A stretch of 64,000 nt of DNA from Ignavibacteriaceae bacterium (lineage in GTDB: Bacteria > Bacteroidota > Ignavibacteria > Ignavibacteriales > Ignavibacteriaceae): NCBI GenBank assembly GCA_008933765.1, contig WBUK01000003.1, forward strand, positions 124,001 through 188,000. The letters are read 5' to 3'. A model generated the notes under the pieces. It did not search any database and was not told where the DNA came from. It saw only the letters and a list, made by a program, of their open reading frames with translations. This document shows positions 7,224-15,817 of the stretch, piece after piece (within the stretch, counting starts at the first letter, position 1; the number at the start of each line of letters is the position of its first letter). The translations under genes were made by a program, and so were the position numbers.

Positions 7224-9422
7224 ATGAAAATAAAATATTTTCTGATACTGACCATTTTTATCGGTCTTAATTCGTACTCACAAAACTTCACAGGCATGAA
7301 ATTTTGTTTGGACCCCGGGCACGGCAGCCCGCACGGCTCGACCTGCGAACCGGAAACCAAAAGATTTGAAGCCTATGTTAATCACATTGTTATGCCGTAC
7401 CTTAAACAGTTTCTGCGTAACGACGGCGCTACGGTTATTTCTACCCGGGCGGACTATGATTCCCTGGGCCCCTGCATGACTCTCTCTGAAAGAGAAGCTG
7501 TTGCTAATAACAACAATGTCGATTTCTTCCACGCTATCCATCACAATGCGTTTAACGGAACGGCAAACTACTCACTTGTACTCTTTGAACAACTAAACGG
7601 CGATGCCTGCCCTAACGGAAACCCACAGTGGCCCAATCAAGCCGACAGTATGGCTTTCATAATGGCGGCGGAACTTTATGCAGGAATCTATACAACTACG
7701 GGCTACGGCAGAGGTGACTTCTGCTTTCTGGGCTACAATCTCGGCGTTTTGAACGACCTGAATATGCCCGGCGTGCTAAGCGAAGGTTCTTTCTTTGATA
7801 ATATTCCGGAGGCAACAAGGTTAGCCAACCTTGACTATCTTCGCACTGAAGCCGAAGCTCAGTATCTTTCGTATCTGAAATATTTTAAAAAACCACTTCC
7901 TGCAACAGGTTCTTTGGTGGGAATTGTTAACAATCGTGCAACAGGGCAGCCGGTAAGCGGTGTAACGGTTAAACTTACTACTCTGAACAAATCTTACACT
8001 GTTGATATGCTCGGTAACGGGTTCTATCGTTTCGATTCCCTTGCTCCGGGAACTTACCCCGTTACGGTTATCTCAAACATAGATACCGTTGAAACCAATG
8101 TAGTGGTTCAAGCCGGAAAAATAAATAAACAAAACTTAACCAGTGGTTCTGCTGACGCTCCGACACAGATGAAACTTCTCTCTGTAACCGGTGGCGACGG
8201 CTCACTGAACATCACCTGGGGGCAACCGACCGGCGTGGTTGATTCGGTTCAGATTTTCATTAACACTACGGGTGAAATCCCTTCGGGTGCGCCGTATATT
8301 ACCGTTCCGGCAAACTCAAACTCTTACAGTGTAACCGGGCTTGATGCCGGCAAAGGTTATTATGTCGGGTTAAAAGGCAAAAACACAACCGGTGTTTCCG
8401 CAGTTACCTCGAAAATTTACGGTGCCTACACCTCTGCAATCGGTGAAGCAGTTTTGATAGTTGACGGGTTCAACAGATATGGCGGTTCGGGAAGCTGGCA
8501 ACTCCCCTATCACAATTTCGCTTCGTTCTATGGGAGTGCTTTGAACTCATTCGGGCGTCGTTTCTCAACCGTTTCAAATCAGGCGATTACTTCTTCAGCT
8601 CAGATAAAACCTTACAAATTTATTTTCTGGTTTCTGGGCGATGAATCAACCGCTGATGAAACTTTCTCTGACACCGAACAAGGCTTTGTGAAAGACTATC
8701 TGAAAGCCGGCGGTAACTTCTTCGTTACAGGCGCAGAAGTGGCGTGGGATTTGGACAGCAAAGGCTCCGCTTCTGATAAAGCCTTTTTCAATCAATACCT
8801 GAAAGCTTCCTATGTTGCCGATAACCCCACTCCGAACACACCTTCGGCTTCGGGTCTGTCCGGCACAATATTCAACGGAATACCGCAGTTTGCTTTTGGC
8901 AACACATACCCGGAAGACTACCCGGATGTTATTAATCCCTTAAACGGAAGTGTTGCCGCAATGCAGTATAACGCCTCTCAAAAGGCAGCGGTAACCTTCG
9001 ACGGTACTTTCCCCGACGGCACAAACCCTTCAAAGTTGGTTTATATTGCCTTCCCCGTTGAAACTATCGGAAATGTTACCACAAGAAATCTTATAATTCA
9101 AAGAATAATGGATTTCTTCACGGGCGCCACTTCCGTTGATGATGGTACAATATCGTTGCCACTTGCGTTTTCTATGAGCGTTTACCCCAACCCATTCAAC
9201 CCTTCGGCTAATTTATCGGTTAACCTGATAAAAGAAGGGGTTTACAGAATAAGCATTTACGATATTCTCGGCAGAGAAGTTGGGCTGATTAACGATGCTT
9301 TCATGCAAAAAGGTGCGCACAAATTTAACATTGAAATGGGCGGGCACCCCTCAGGCACCTATTTCGTGCACATCTTCGGCGAAGGTGTTAACGAAGTTCA
9401 AAAGATAATGTTAATTAAATAA
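7224..9422 (+). CDS. Secreted N-acetylmuramoyl-L-alanine amidase (Amidase_3) with accessory domains and T9SS tail
   Basis: A signal peptide (cut near NSYSQ) is followed by an Amidase_3 zinc hydrolase domain. H33 in LDPGHGSPHG, a Glu near residue 49 and H106 in HAIHHNAF are the expected zinc ligands; this family cleaves the peptide from the glycan of peptidoglycan. Next come a carboxypeptidase-regulatory-like domain (about 230-305), a fibronectin type III-like domain (about 315-400), and a ThuA/glutamine-amidotransferase-like segment (about 412-640, GGNFFVTGAEVAWDLDS). The end is a T9SS sorting domain starting at VYPNPFNPSANLSVNL. At 732 aa it is far longer than housekeeping amidases. It is probably released or surface-attached, acting on foreign or the cell's own wall. 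The propeller gene follows 14 bp later. Confidence 0.88.
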   Translation: MKIKYFLILTIFIGLNSYSQNFTGMKFCLDPGHGSPHGSTCEPETKRFEAYVNHIVMPYLKQFLRNDGATVISTRADYDSLGPCMTLSEREAVANNNNVDFFHAIHHNAFNGTANYSLVLFEQLNGDACPNGNPQWPNQADSMAFIMAAELYAGIYTTTGYGRGDFCFLGYNLGVLNDLNMPGVLSEGSFFDNIPEATRLANLDYLRTEAEAQYLSYLKYFKKPLPATGSLVGIVNNRATGQPVSGVTVKLTTLNKSYTVDMLGNGFYRFDSLAPGTYPVTVISNIDTVETNVVVQAGKINKQNLTSGSADAPTQMKLLSVTGGDGSLNITWGQPTGVVDSVQIFINTTGEIPSGAPYITVPANSNSYSVTGLDAGKGYYVGLKGKNTTGVSAVTSKIYGAYTSAIGEAVLIVDGFNRYGGSGSWQLPYHNFASFYGSALNSFGRRFSTVSNQAITSSAQIKPYKFIFWFLGDESTADETFSDTEQGFVKDYLKAGGNFFVTGAEVAWDLDSKGSASDKAFFNQYLKASYVADNPTPNTPSASGLSGTIFNGIPQFAFGNTYPEDYPDVINPLNGSVAAMQYNASQKAAVTFDGTFPDGTNPSKLVYIAFPVETIGNVTTRNLIIQRIMDFFTGATSVDDGTISLPLAFSMSVYPNPFNPSANLSVNLIKEGVYRISIYDILGREVGLINDAFMQKGAHKFNIEMGGHPSGTYFVHIFGEGVNEVQKIMLIK

Positions 9423-9436
9423 CCACGGTATTTGAA

Positions 9437-10366
9437 ATGAAAAAAGTATTATTTATTGTTCTTTTATCGGCAACCCTTCTCTTTGGGCAAGGGATCAGGG
9501 TAAGTTCTCCTCCCGTGCCCCTGAAAACAGGAGACGGGGTCTATTCACTCGGTAAATTCTCACCCGACGGCAAATTTGCACTCCTCACCACCAAAGGATA
9601 CACCGGGATAGAATTGGTGGAAATGGCTACTATGAACCACATTTCTATTATCTCTGATGCTCCCGGTGCAGGATGGGGAATGAGATGGTGCAACTCAAGC
9701 GATAAGTTCGTCTTCAAAGTGAACGGACAAAACCCCGATGGTTCCAAATCTGTTTCGTTGTTTGAATATAAAGATGGCGCCGGGCTTTCAAAAGTGGCTG
9801 ATCTTTCACCTTCGGCTAATAATTTGGTGTTCTACTCGGTTATGGGCGATGGCTTACTGACCGAAGGCGAAACCGGCAACCCGGTTGAAATAAGAAAAAA
9901 CAGCCGTGAAAACAGCGTTGATTACTACATCTCCGGCGGAAAGCTTAAAGTAATCGATAAAAACGGCACGCTCAAGCAGGGTATGACAGAAGCAATCAGC
10001 CAGAAAAATAATGTACTTTTTGCCGAATGGTCACCTTCGGGCGAAAAATTAGCGATTCACGCTGCCGGCGCGGGTGTTTCTGTTATTGATCTTTCCACCG
10101 GTAAAGAATATAACTTCCCGAAAATGGAATATCCGTCGTGGGTGAACGATGAATATCTTTCGTTCATGTCAACAGAAGACGACGGACACACAATAATAAA
10201 CAGCGAAGTGATAGTTGCGAAGTTCGACGGCACCGAATCAGAGATTATCACACGCGATTTTACCATGCCCGCTCTGTGGCAGTCAGCCGCTCCGGATGGA
10301 ACAATTTTATTCACCGGGGCAGACGGAAAAATTTATTTTACGAAAGTTAGTTTTCTGAAGAATTAA
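9437..10366 (+). CDS. Exported TolB-like beta-propeller protein
   Basis: The protein has a signal peptide (MKKVLFIVLLSATLLFGQ) and then repeated propeller blades of the WD40-like/PD40 type. FSPDGKFALLTTKG, EWSPSGEKLAIHAAG and AAPDGTILFTGADGKIYF mark successive blades in a 309-residue product, about six blades in all. No enzymatic residues are evident. It is 14 bp downstream of the secreted amidase and probably in the same transcript, so it may serve as a periplasmic or surface scaffold for cell-wall turnover. Propellers of this type are also found as TolB-like envelope proteins, but no Tol partners are nearby. Confidence 0.75.
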   Translation: MKKVLFIVLLSATLLFGQGIRVSSPPVPLKTGDGVYSLGKFSPDGKFALLTTKGYTGIELVEMATMNHISIISDAPGAGWGMRWCNSSDKFVFKVNGQNPDGSKSVSLFEYKDGAGLSKVADLSPSANNLVFYSVMGDGLLTEGETGNPVEIRKNSRENSVDYYISGGKLKVIDKNGTLKQGMTEAISQKNNVLFAEWSPSGEKLAIHAAGAGVSVIDLSTGKEYNFPKMEYPSWVNDEYLSFMSTEDDGHTIINSEVIVAKFDGTESEIITRDFTMPALWQSAAPDGTILFTGADGKIYFTKVSFLKN

Positions 10367-10438
10367 TGAACGATTTTTCGTATTTTTAAATTTATGAATT
10401 TTCTTCAATTTCACAACACTCACGAGGTATAAGGACAA

Positions 10439-12268
10439 ATGGGCCCCAGAAGAAACTTTAAAACCATCCCCGAGCTTTTTCGGATTCTTGTCGATGAATA
10501 TGGTAAAAACAACCCAAAACCGATGTTGAGCCATAAAGTTGACAACACTTATGTTAACATTTCTTATCAACAGTTCAAAGAAGATGTTGAGCTTGCGGCT
10601 CACGGTTTATTGTCCTTAGAGATAAAAGAAGGCGATAAAGTGATTCTTATTGCAGAAAACCGCCCCGAGTGGATGATGCTGGATTTTGCAATTCTGGGAA
10701 TTGGCGCTATCAATGTGCCGCTTTACACTTCTTTAACTCCTGCGGATATTAAATTTATTGTTAACAACTCCGGCGCAAAGATGGTTATTGTTTCGAATAA
10801 AGTCCTTCTTTCCAAATTCTTGCGCGTCAGAGAAGAATGCCCCGAGGTTGAAAATATTGTTGTGATTAACGATAAAGATTTCGATTCTTCCGTTCCGGAG
10901 CTTCATTCTCTTACTTCGTTGATGGAGCGCGGCGAAGACCACTACAAGTTCAACCCGGGGTTGTTTACTGAATTGAACGAAAAGGTTAAGCCTTACGATA
11001 TCTGCACGATAATCTACACTTCGGGAACCACCGGCGAGCCAAAGGGTGTGCTCTTAACCCACGAGAACATCGTTTCTAATGTACTTTCATCACTTGAGTG
11101 CCTTGAAGTAACGCACAATGATGTTTTTCTCTCTTTCCTTCCGTTGTGTCACATTTTTGAACGGATGGCAGGCTTCTATCTGGCACTTGCCACCGGAAGC
11201 CATGTTGCCTTTGCTGTCAGTATCGAAACCGTGCCGCAAAATATGGTGGAAGTAAAGCCTACTCTGATGACCGCAGTTCCCCGCTTGTTTGAAAGATTCC
11301 ACGCTAAAGTGATTAAAACTGTGGAATCGGGTCCCGAGAAGAAGCAAAAAATCTTCCGTTGGGGCGTGGATATAGGTAAAAAATACGCCGCAGCCAAAAA
11401 ATCGGGAAAAGTGCCCATCGGGTTAAAAGCAAAGTTCAAGGTTGCTGATACGCTGGTTTTGAAAAAAATCCGGGAAAGAACCGGCGGGCGCCTGCGCTTT
11501 TTCGTTTCAGGTGGGGCTGCACTTCCCAAACACCTTGGCGAGTTCTTCGAAGCACTCGGCATTTTAATTCTTGAAGGCTATGGGCTTACCGAATCTTCAC
11601 CCGTAATTGCGGTTAACCGACTGGAAGCATATAAATTTGGCTCCGTCGGTAAAATTATTCCCGGCGTTCAGGTCAAAATTGCAAAAGAACACCCGGATGA
11701 TCAGGATGGTGAAATTCTGGCAAAAGGTCCAAACATTATGCAGGGCTACTACAAATTGCCCGAAGAAACAGCTTTAACGGTTAAAGACGGCTGGCTTTAC
11801 ACCGGGGATATTGGCTTTATTGATTCCGACGGCTTTCTGATGATTACCGACCGGAAAAAGAACCTTTTCAAAACTTCCGGCGGCAAGTATGTGGCGCCTA
11901 CGCCGATTGAAAACTTGTTCCTTATGAATAAATATATCGAACAGTTTGTGCTGATAGGCGATAAGAAAACCTTCCTGAGTGCGCTTATCGTGCCCGACTT
12001 TGAAAACCTGAAAGAATATGCTCAGGCTGAAAAAGTTGATTTTGTTGACATGGCAGACCTTGTGAAGAAAAAGGAGGTCATCAAACTGTTCGAACAGGAA
12101 ATTGTTAAAACTCAGAAAACGCTCGCTAACTACGAAAAAGTGAGAAAATTTGCTTTGATGGAGAAACCCTTCACCATCGAAGACGGCGAAATGACACCTT
12201 CACTGAAAATTAAACGAAAAGTAGTTGAAAAGAAATACGCCGGCGAAATTGAAAGGATGTACGCGTAA
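10439..12268 (+). CDS. Long-chain fatty acyl-CoA synthetase (AMP-forming)
   Basis: This 609-residue adenylate-forming enzyme carries the P-loop-like A3 motif IIYTSGTTGEPKGVLLTHEN around residue 190, and EGYGLTESSPVIAVN with the adenine-binding region. YTGDIGFIDSDGFLMITDRK and KKNLFKTSGGKYVAP form the A7-A8 hinge. The length and FMT-like GGRLRFFVSGGAAL motif match bacterial FAA1-type long-chain acyl-CoA synthetases, which activate fatty acids with ATP and CoA for beta-oxidation or lipid synthesis. AAGGA lies just before the ATG. It is a stand-alone gene here, with no beta-oxidation genes nearby. Chain-length preference cannot be read. Confidence 0.92.
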   Translation: MGPRRNFKTIPELFRILVDEYGKNNPKPMLSHKVDNTYVNISYQQFKEDVELAAHGLLSLEIKEGDKVILIAENRPEWMMLDFAILGIGAINVPLYTSLTPADIKFIVNNSGAKMVIVSNKVLLSKFLRVREECPEVENIVVINDKDFDSSVPELHSLTSLMERGEDHYKFNPGLFTELNEKVKPYDICTIIYTSGTTGEPKGVLLTHENIVSNVLSSLECLEVTHNDVFLSFLPLCHIFERMAGFYLALATGSHVAFAVSIETVPQNMVEVKPTLMTAVPRLFERFHAKVIKTVESGPEKKQKIFRWGVDIGKKYAAAKKSGKVPIGLKAKFKVADTLVLKKIRERTGGRLRFFVSGGAALPKHLGEFFEALGILILEGYGLTESSPVIAVNRLEAYKFGSVGKIIPGVQVKIAKEHPDDQDGEILAKGPNIMQGYYKLPEETALTVKDGWLYTGDIGFIDSDGFLMITDRKKNLFKTSGGKYVAPTPIENLFLMNKYIEQFVLIGDKKTFLSALIVPDFENLKEYAQAEKVDFVDMADLVKKKEVIKLFEQEIVKTQKTLANYEKVRKFALMEKPFTIEDGEMTPSLKIKRKVVEKKYAGEIERMYA

Positions 12269-12513
12269 CTCTTTTTTCCGGTTTTTGGTTTTTTGTTTCG
12301 GTTTCAGAGTCCCTTTTTCACCGGACGCGGTTTTATAGCGTGTGGTTAACAATGCGGTTTTATAGGGTAACTCCACAAAACAGCTGAATAAAAGTTTCTT
12401 TGATAAATTTTAATTTGCTGTGTAACCGCGCGGAACAGGATAACATTCAATAAATAAAACAAAGAATGTAGTCTCGTAAATTGTGCTGATTGTATCGAAA
12501 GCGGTTATTTTCT

Positions 12514-13005
12514 ATGCTTAAAAAAGAATACTGGATAGAAAAATTAGGACTTCTCCCCCACCCTGAAGGCGGGTTTTTCCGTGAAACTTACCGTGCCGGC
12601 GAGCTAATCGATAAAAATGCGCTTCCCGAAAGGTTTTCCGGCTCAAGAAACTTTTCAACACAAATTTACTATATGCTGGTGAAAGGCAATTTTTCAGCAT
12701 TCCACAGGTTAAAAATGGATGAAGTGTGGCACTTCTACTACGGTGCCGCTGCCGTTTTATACATTTTGGATAAAGCCGCAGGGGTCGGCAAATATTTGCT
12801 CGGTACCGGTGAAGGCTGCTTGCCGCAAATCGTGGTTCCCGCAGGGAAATGGTTTGCCGCAGAAGTGCTGAATGATGGCGATTATACCTTAGTCGGTTGC
12901 ACCACAGCACCCGGTTTCGATTTCGAAGATTTTGAGCTTGGAAAAAGAGATGAGCTATTTAAACAGTTCCCATTCGAAGTGGTTAACCGCCTGAGCAGAG
13001 AGTGA
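12514..13005 (+). CDS. DUF985/cupin_5-family protein
   Basis: The product (163 aa from the ATG at 12514) starts LKKEYWIEKLGLLPHPEGGF, the hallmark of the cupin_5 (DUF985) family. It continues with STQIYYMLVKGNFSAFHRLK, DEVWHFYYGAAAVLYIL and LVGCTTAPGFDFEDFEL, which form the small cupin barrel. The conserved HRL and EVWHFY histidines could bind a metal. The biological function of this family is uncertain; sugar epimerase-like or metal-dependent activity has been suggested. The frame opens earlier at a TTG (12490), but the ATG fits the family N-terminus. Its last coding bases, including the stop, are duplicated downstream. Confidence 0.9.
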   Translation: MLKKEYWIEKLGLLPHPEGGFFRETYRAGELIDKNALPERFSGSRNFSTQIYYMLVKGNFSAFHRLKMDEVWHFYYGAAAVLYILDKAAGVGKYLLGTGEGCLPQIVVPAGKWFAAEVLNDGDYTLVGCTTAPGFDFEDFELGKRDELFKQFPFEVVNRLSRE

Positions 13006-13083
13006 ATAGATTCTCCGGTATTTAAAGAGCCTACGAAGTGGTTTACCGCCTAAGCAGAGAGTGAAAAGATTCTTCGGTATTTA
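12975..13083. repeat. Direct repeat copying the 3' end of the cupin gene (about 50 bp, period 59)
   Basis: 12975-13024 covers the last codons and stop of the cupin gene. It recurs at 13034-13083 with four mismatches in 50 positions (both begin CGAAGTGGTT and end CGGTATTTA). The second copy is noncoding. Confidence 0.92.
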
Positions 13084-13212
13084 GAATAAGGAATAAGCCT
13101 TAGAAGCAGTTAACAGCATAAGGCATGTATTATATCCCGCAACTTACCCATTTTTCTAAACAGGTGCAGTAATTATTGATGGGGGTAATCGCTAAAAGAT
13201 ATTTAAAACCGC

Positions 13213-13956
13213 TTAAGCGAAAGGTGTAGTTTTCGTCCGTGTCCGGATTGCGTGCACAATATCATACTCCACGGCTTCTTCGGTCAGGAACCCTTCGCCG
13301 TAGGTCTTGCCAATTCTGAATCCATATACTCTTGCACGGGCTTCTATAAACTCCATAAAACCTTTCTGGCTGATGAATGTTTCCGGTTCTTTACTTTTAG
13401 GATCGTAAAACTGGCTCGAAAACGCTTTCATTGCTTCCATCTTCTGGGCGAAATAATCGCTGATATCGACAATAAAGGAAGGTTCAAACTCGTAGGTTTG
13501 CATGAAGTAATAAAGCGCCTGCGGGCGGTAGGGAACCTGCGGTTTCTTGTTCTCGTAGGTTATTACTTTCCCGACTCCCGAGAAGAAATAGGCTTTTTTT
13601 GCCAGATGGCTCGCTTCGATGTGGTCGGGGTGGCGGTCGTTGAAGTATGGCGCAAAAATAACATTAGGACGGTATTTTCTGATGGCATGCACCAACTTCA
13701 TGTAATTTTCGCGGATGGGGGTAACATCCCCGTCGGGAAGGTGGAAATTCTCCCTCGCTGCAATTTTCAGCACGACACTCGCGTTAATAGCTTCATGTTT
13801 TCTGATTTCGGCAGAACCTCTGGTTCCAAGCTCGCCGGCGGTAAGATCGATTATACCAACTTTCAAACCATTTGCGGTCATTTTGGCTATAGTTCCGCCC
13901 ATCCCAAGTTCGGCGTCATCGGGATGTGCGGCAAAAATCAGTGCGTCAACTTTCAT
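13213..13956 (-). CDS. bshB1: Bacillithiol biosynthesis deacetylase BshB1
   Basis: This 247-residue LmbE/PIG-L-fold zinc deacetylase has AAHPDDAELGMGGTI at residues 9-23 (H-P-D-D, with zinc-binding His and Asp), DLTAGELGTRGS, and NDRHPDHIEASHLAKKA with the third zinc ligand. RPQALYYFMQTYEFEPSFIV and SQFYDPKS are typical of BshB1 rather than the longer mycothiol enzyme. BshB1 removes acetate from GlcNAc-malate to give GlcN-malate, the second step of bacillithiol synthesis. The partner genes bshA and bshC are not in the window. It follows the TPR gene by 11 bp on the minus strand, so both may share a transcript. Confidence 0.93.
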   Translation of the reverse strand: MKVDALIFAAHPDDAELGMGGTIAKMTANGLKVGIIDLTAGELGTRGSAEIRKHEAINASVVLKIAARENFHLPDGDVTPIRENYMKLVHAIRKYRPNVIFAPYFNDRHPDHIEASHLAKKAYFFSGVGKVITYENKKPQVPYRPQALYYFMQTYEFEPSFIVDISDYFAQKMEAMKAFSSQFYDPKSKEPETFISQKGFMEFIEARARVYGFRIGKTYGEGFLTEEAVEYDIVHAIRTRTKTTPFA

Positions 13957-13967
13957 TACGGAATTTC

Positions 13968-14654
13968 TTACTGAACAATTGAAAGGTAGCGGTCAACCTC
14001 TGAAATCATCGGTGAAGTGGGATAATCAGCTTTCAGAGAAGTAAGAATATCTTTAGCCTTATCTTTTTTATCAATTTCTAAACATGCAATAGCCGCATTC
14101 AAAAGATAGCGGACATTCATCGGGTTTTCTTTCGAGTAGGAAGCAGCCTTTTCGTAACCATCAATGGCTTTTTCATACTCTTTTTTGTTCTCATAATACC
14201 CCGCCTTGCCAACTTCCGCAGCAGCTTTGAATATCGGGTTACCGCCCGAATAATCATCGTAATACTTAAAAGCATCCTCTAATTTGCCAAGATAGGCGTA
14301 AGAATTGGCAAGGTAAATTTTTGCCGCTTCACCGTTTTCGGTGCCTGAGTATTCTTCAACAATTTTCTTCAACCCCATCAGCTTTTTGGCGGGGTCGCCG
14401 TCAATAGCCTGTTGATAAGCACCCGATTCAAACTGAGTAAGAATAGCCGTTAAAGCAGTTGCGGCTTTCTCATTGTTTTCTTTTTGATTCATATTGTAAA
14501 AAAAGACAGCAGCAATAATAATCACAAGAGCAGCCGCGCCGCCAAATACAAATTTTTTATTCTCCTGAAACCAGTCCTGCACTTTATAGTACAACTCAAT
14601 GGATGCGTCTCTTTTACTTTCTTTAGTTTTGAATTTATGGATGCTTTTAGCCAT
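13968..14654 (-). CDS. TPR-containing inner-membrane protein (YfgM-like)
   Basis: The product is 228 aa with one N-terminal membrane segment at about residues 35-53 (FVFGGAAALVIIIAAVFFYN), preceded by a charged cytoplasmic tail. The rest is a periplasmic-type helical tail. Helical repeats such as AAKIYLANSYAYLGKLEDAFKYYDDY and RYLLNAAIACLEIDKKDKAKDIL are tetratricopeptide repeats. The layout resembles YfgM-type proteins, which contact the Sec translocon or periplasmic chaperones. A GTG immediately before the ATG is an alternative start; AAAGG serves both. The function here is inferred from architecture only. Confidence 0.78.
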   Translation of the reverse strand: MAKSIHKFKTKESKRDASIELYYKVQDWFQENKKFVFGGAAALVIIIAAVFFYNMNQKENNEKAATALTAILTQFESGAYQQAIDGDPAKKLMGLKKIVEEYSGTENGEAAKIYLANSYAYLGKLEDAFKYYDDYSGGNPIFKAAAEVGKAGYYENKKEYEKAIDGYEKAASYSKENPMNVRYLLNAAIACLEIDKKDKAKDILTSLKADYPTSPMISEVDRYLSIVQ

Positions 14655-14709
14655 CACAAGCCTTTCTAATTTCTAAAAATTCCGAACAACAAAGATAAAT
14701 GTAATTTAT

Positions 14710-15762
14710 TTAAATTCCTACACGAATATGATTTGAATATATCCAACCTTTCCCATTAACCATCACTTCCACCCTGTAAACGCCCTTTTCCCCGGTAAAA
14801 AAATCTGCTTCATTTCCGGTTACGGTTCCGGCCACCTCCCCGTTTTTAATCAGCCTAAGTTCTGCGGTGTGATGTGCCGGCACAGAAACTTTAAAATTCA
14901 CCCCGTTACATTGGGGAATTGTATCCCCCATGTTATAGGTTATGCCCTCTTGTTCCGCAAAAAATTTGAAACCTTTCGCACTACCGTGATAGTAGTTAGC
15001 AACAAAACTTCGCCCTTCTTTAAGAGCCTCAAGAATCAATTTTTCAAAATACTTTTGTCTCGTTTTGTCTTCGGTGGGTTCAATTTTTTCGGGAAGTAAA
15101 ACATAAGTTCTGATCGAACGGTACAACACTTTATACGGAAACACTTCAACTTCCACAAACCCCAGCAGGTTAACCCGATGAGCGTGTGCATCAATACCGC
15201 CAATTCCGGGCACTTTTCTCGTTTGGTTCAGCTCATCCCACACATCTAAACTTTCCTGCGGCGGCTTTTCAACACTTCTGAGTGGGTGCACAAACGACTG
15301 ATACTTGTTCTGCTCGGTCAGGTTTTCCATCCATACAGACATGTGGTTCCAAATCTCAATGCCGGTAAAATCGGTAGTATCCCAATCCGTCCACGGGTAA
15401 GGCGGGTGCTCTTTCATCGAGTTTCTTTTTTCGTGTGGGTGCGCCAGAAAGCCAATGCCGCCGGCTTCTTTCACCTGCTTAACATATTCGGCGGCGGGAA
15501 GGCGGGTGGAAAATGTTTTCTCCGTACCCAGCGCCAAGTAATGGTTTTTGTTCTCTTTATCATTAATTTCACAACCGACAATTAAAAGGGTGTTCCCGTA
15601 AAACCCTTCGTAACCTTCATCCTTTGCACGGAGCGTGTTGTGGTCGGTTAAAATTATAAAATCCAAACCGGCTTCGTTTGCAAGCGCGGCAATATCCTTC
15701 ACATCCCCCGAACCATCAGAGAATTTTGAGTGAATGTGTAAAGAGCCAGAGTAAACAAACAA
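14710..15762 (-). CDS. PHP-domain metal-dependent phosphoesterase
   Basis: The N-terminal PHP domain shows SLHIHSKFSDGSGD (first H-x-H pair), FIILTDHNTLRA, EINDKENK and LAHPHEKRNS, with GIDAHAHRVN later, giving the full set of metal-binding histidines and aspartates. The C-terminal ~90 residues form a beta-rich domain with no clear family. PHP enzymes hydrolyse phosphoesters such as 3',5'-bisnucleotides or histidinol phosphate; the substrate here is unknown. The start is a TTG at 15762, because an in-frame TAG lies just upstream and GGGAAAG is well placed. There is no signal peptide, so it probably acts in the cytoplasm. Confidence 0.83.
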   Translation of the reverse strand: MFVYSGSLHIHSKFSDGSGDVKDIAALANEAGLDFIILTDHNTLRAKDEGYEGFYGNTLLIVGCEINDKENKNHYLALGTEKTFSTRLPAAEYVKQVKEAGGIGFLAHPHEKRNSMKEHPPYPWTDWDTTDFTGIEIWNHMSVWMENLTEQNKYQSFVHPLRSVEKPPQESLDVWDELNQTRKVPGIGGIDAHAHRVNLLGFVEVEVFPYKVLYRSIRTYVLLPEKIEPTEDKTRQKYFEKLILEALKEGRSFVANYYHGSAKGFKFFAEQEGITYNMGDTIPQCNGVNFKVSVPAHHTAELRLIKNGEVAGTVTGNEADFFTGEKGVYRVEVMVNGKGWIYSNHIRVGI

Positions 15763-15817
15763 AACAGTATCTTTCCCGGGTCGCTAATTTTCGTCCCGAA
15801 CGCCTGAGCAGCCGGGA

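Noticed and set aside
13252-13974. 240-residue plus-strand frame
   Set aside because: It is antisense to bshB1, whose zinc-site motifs are clear, and shows no recognisable domain.
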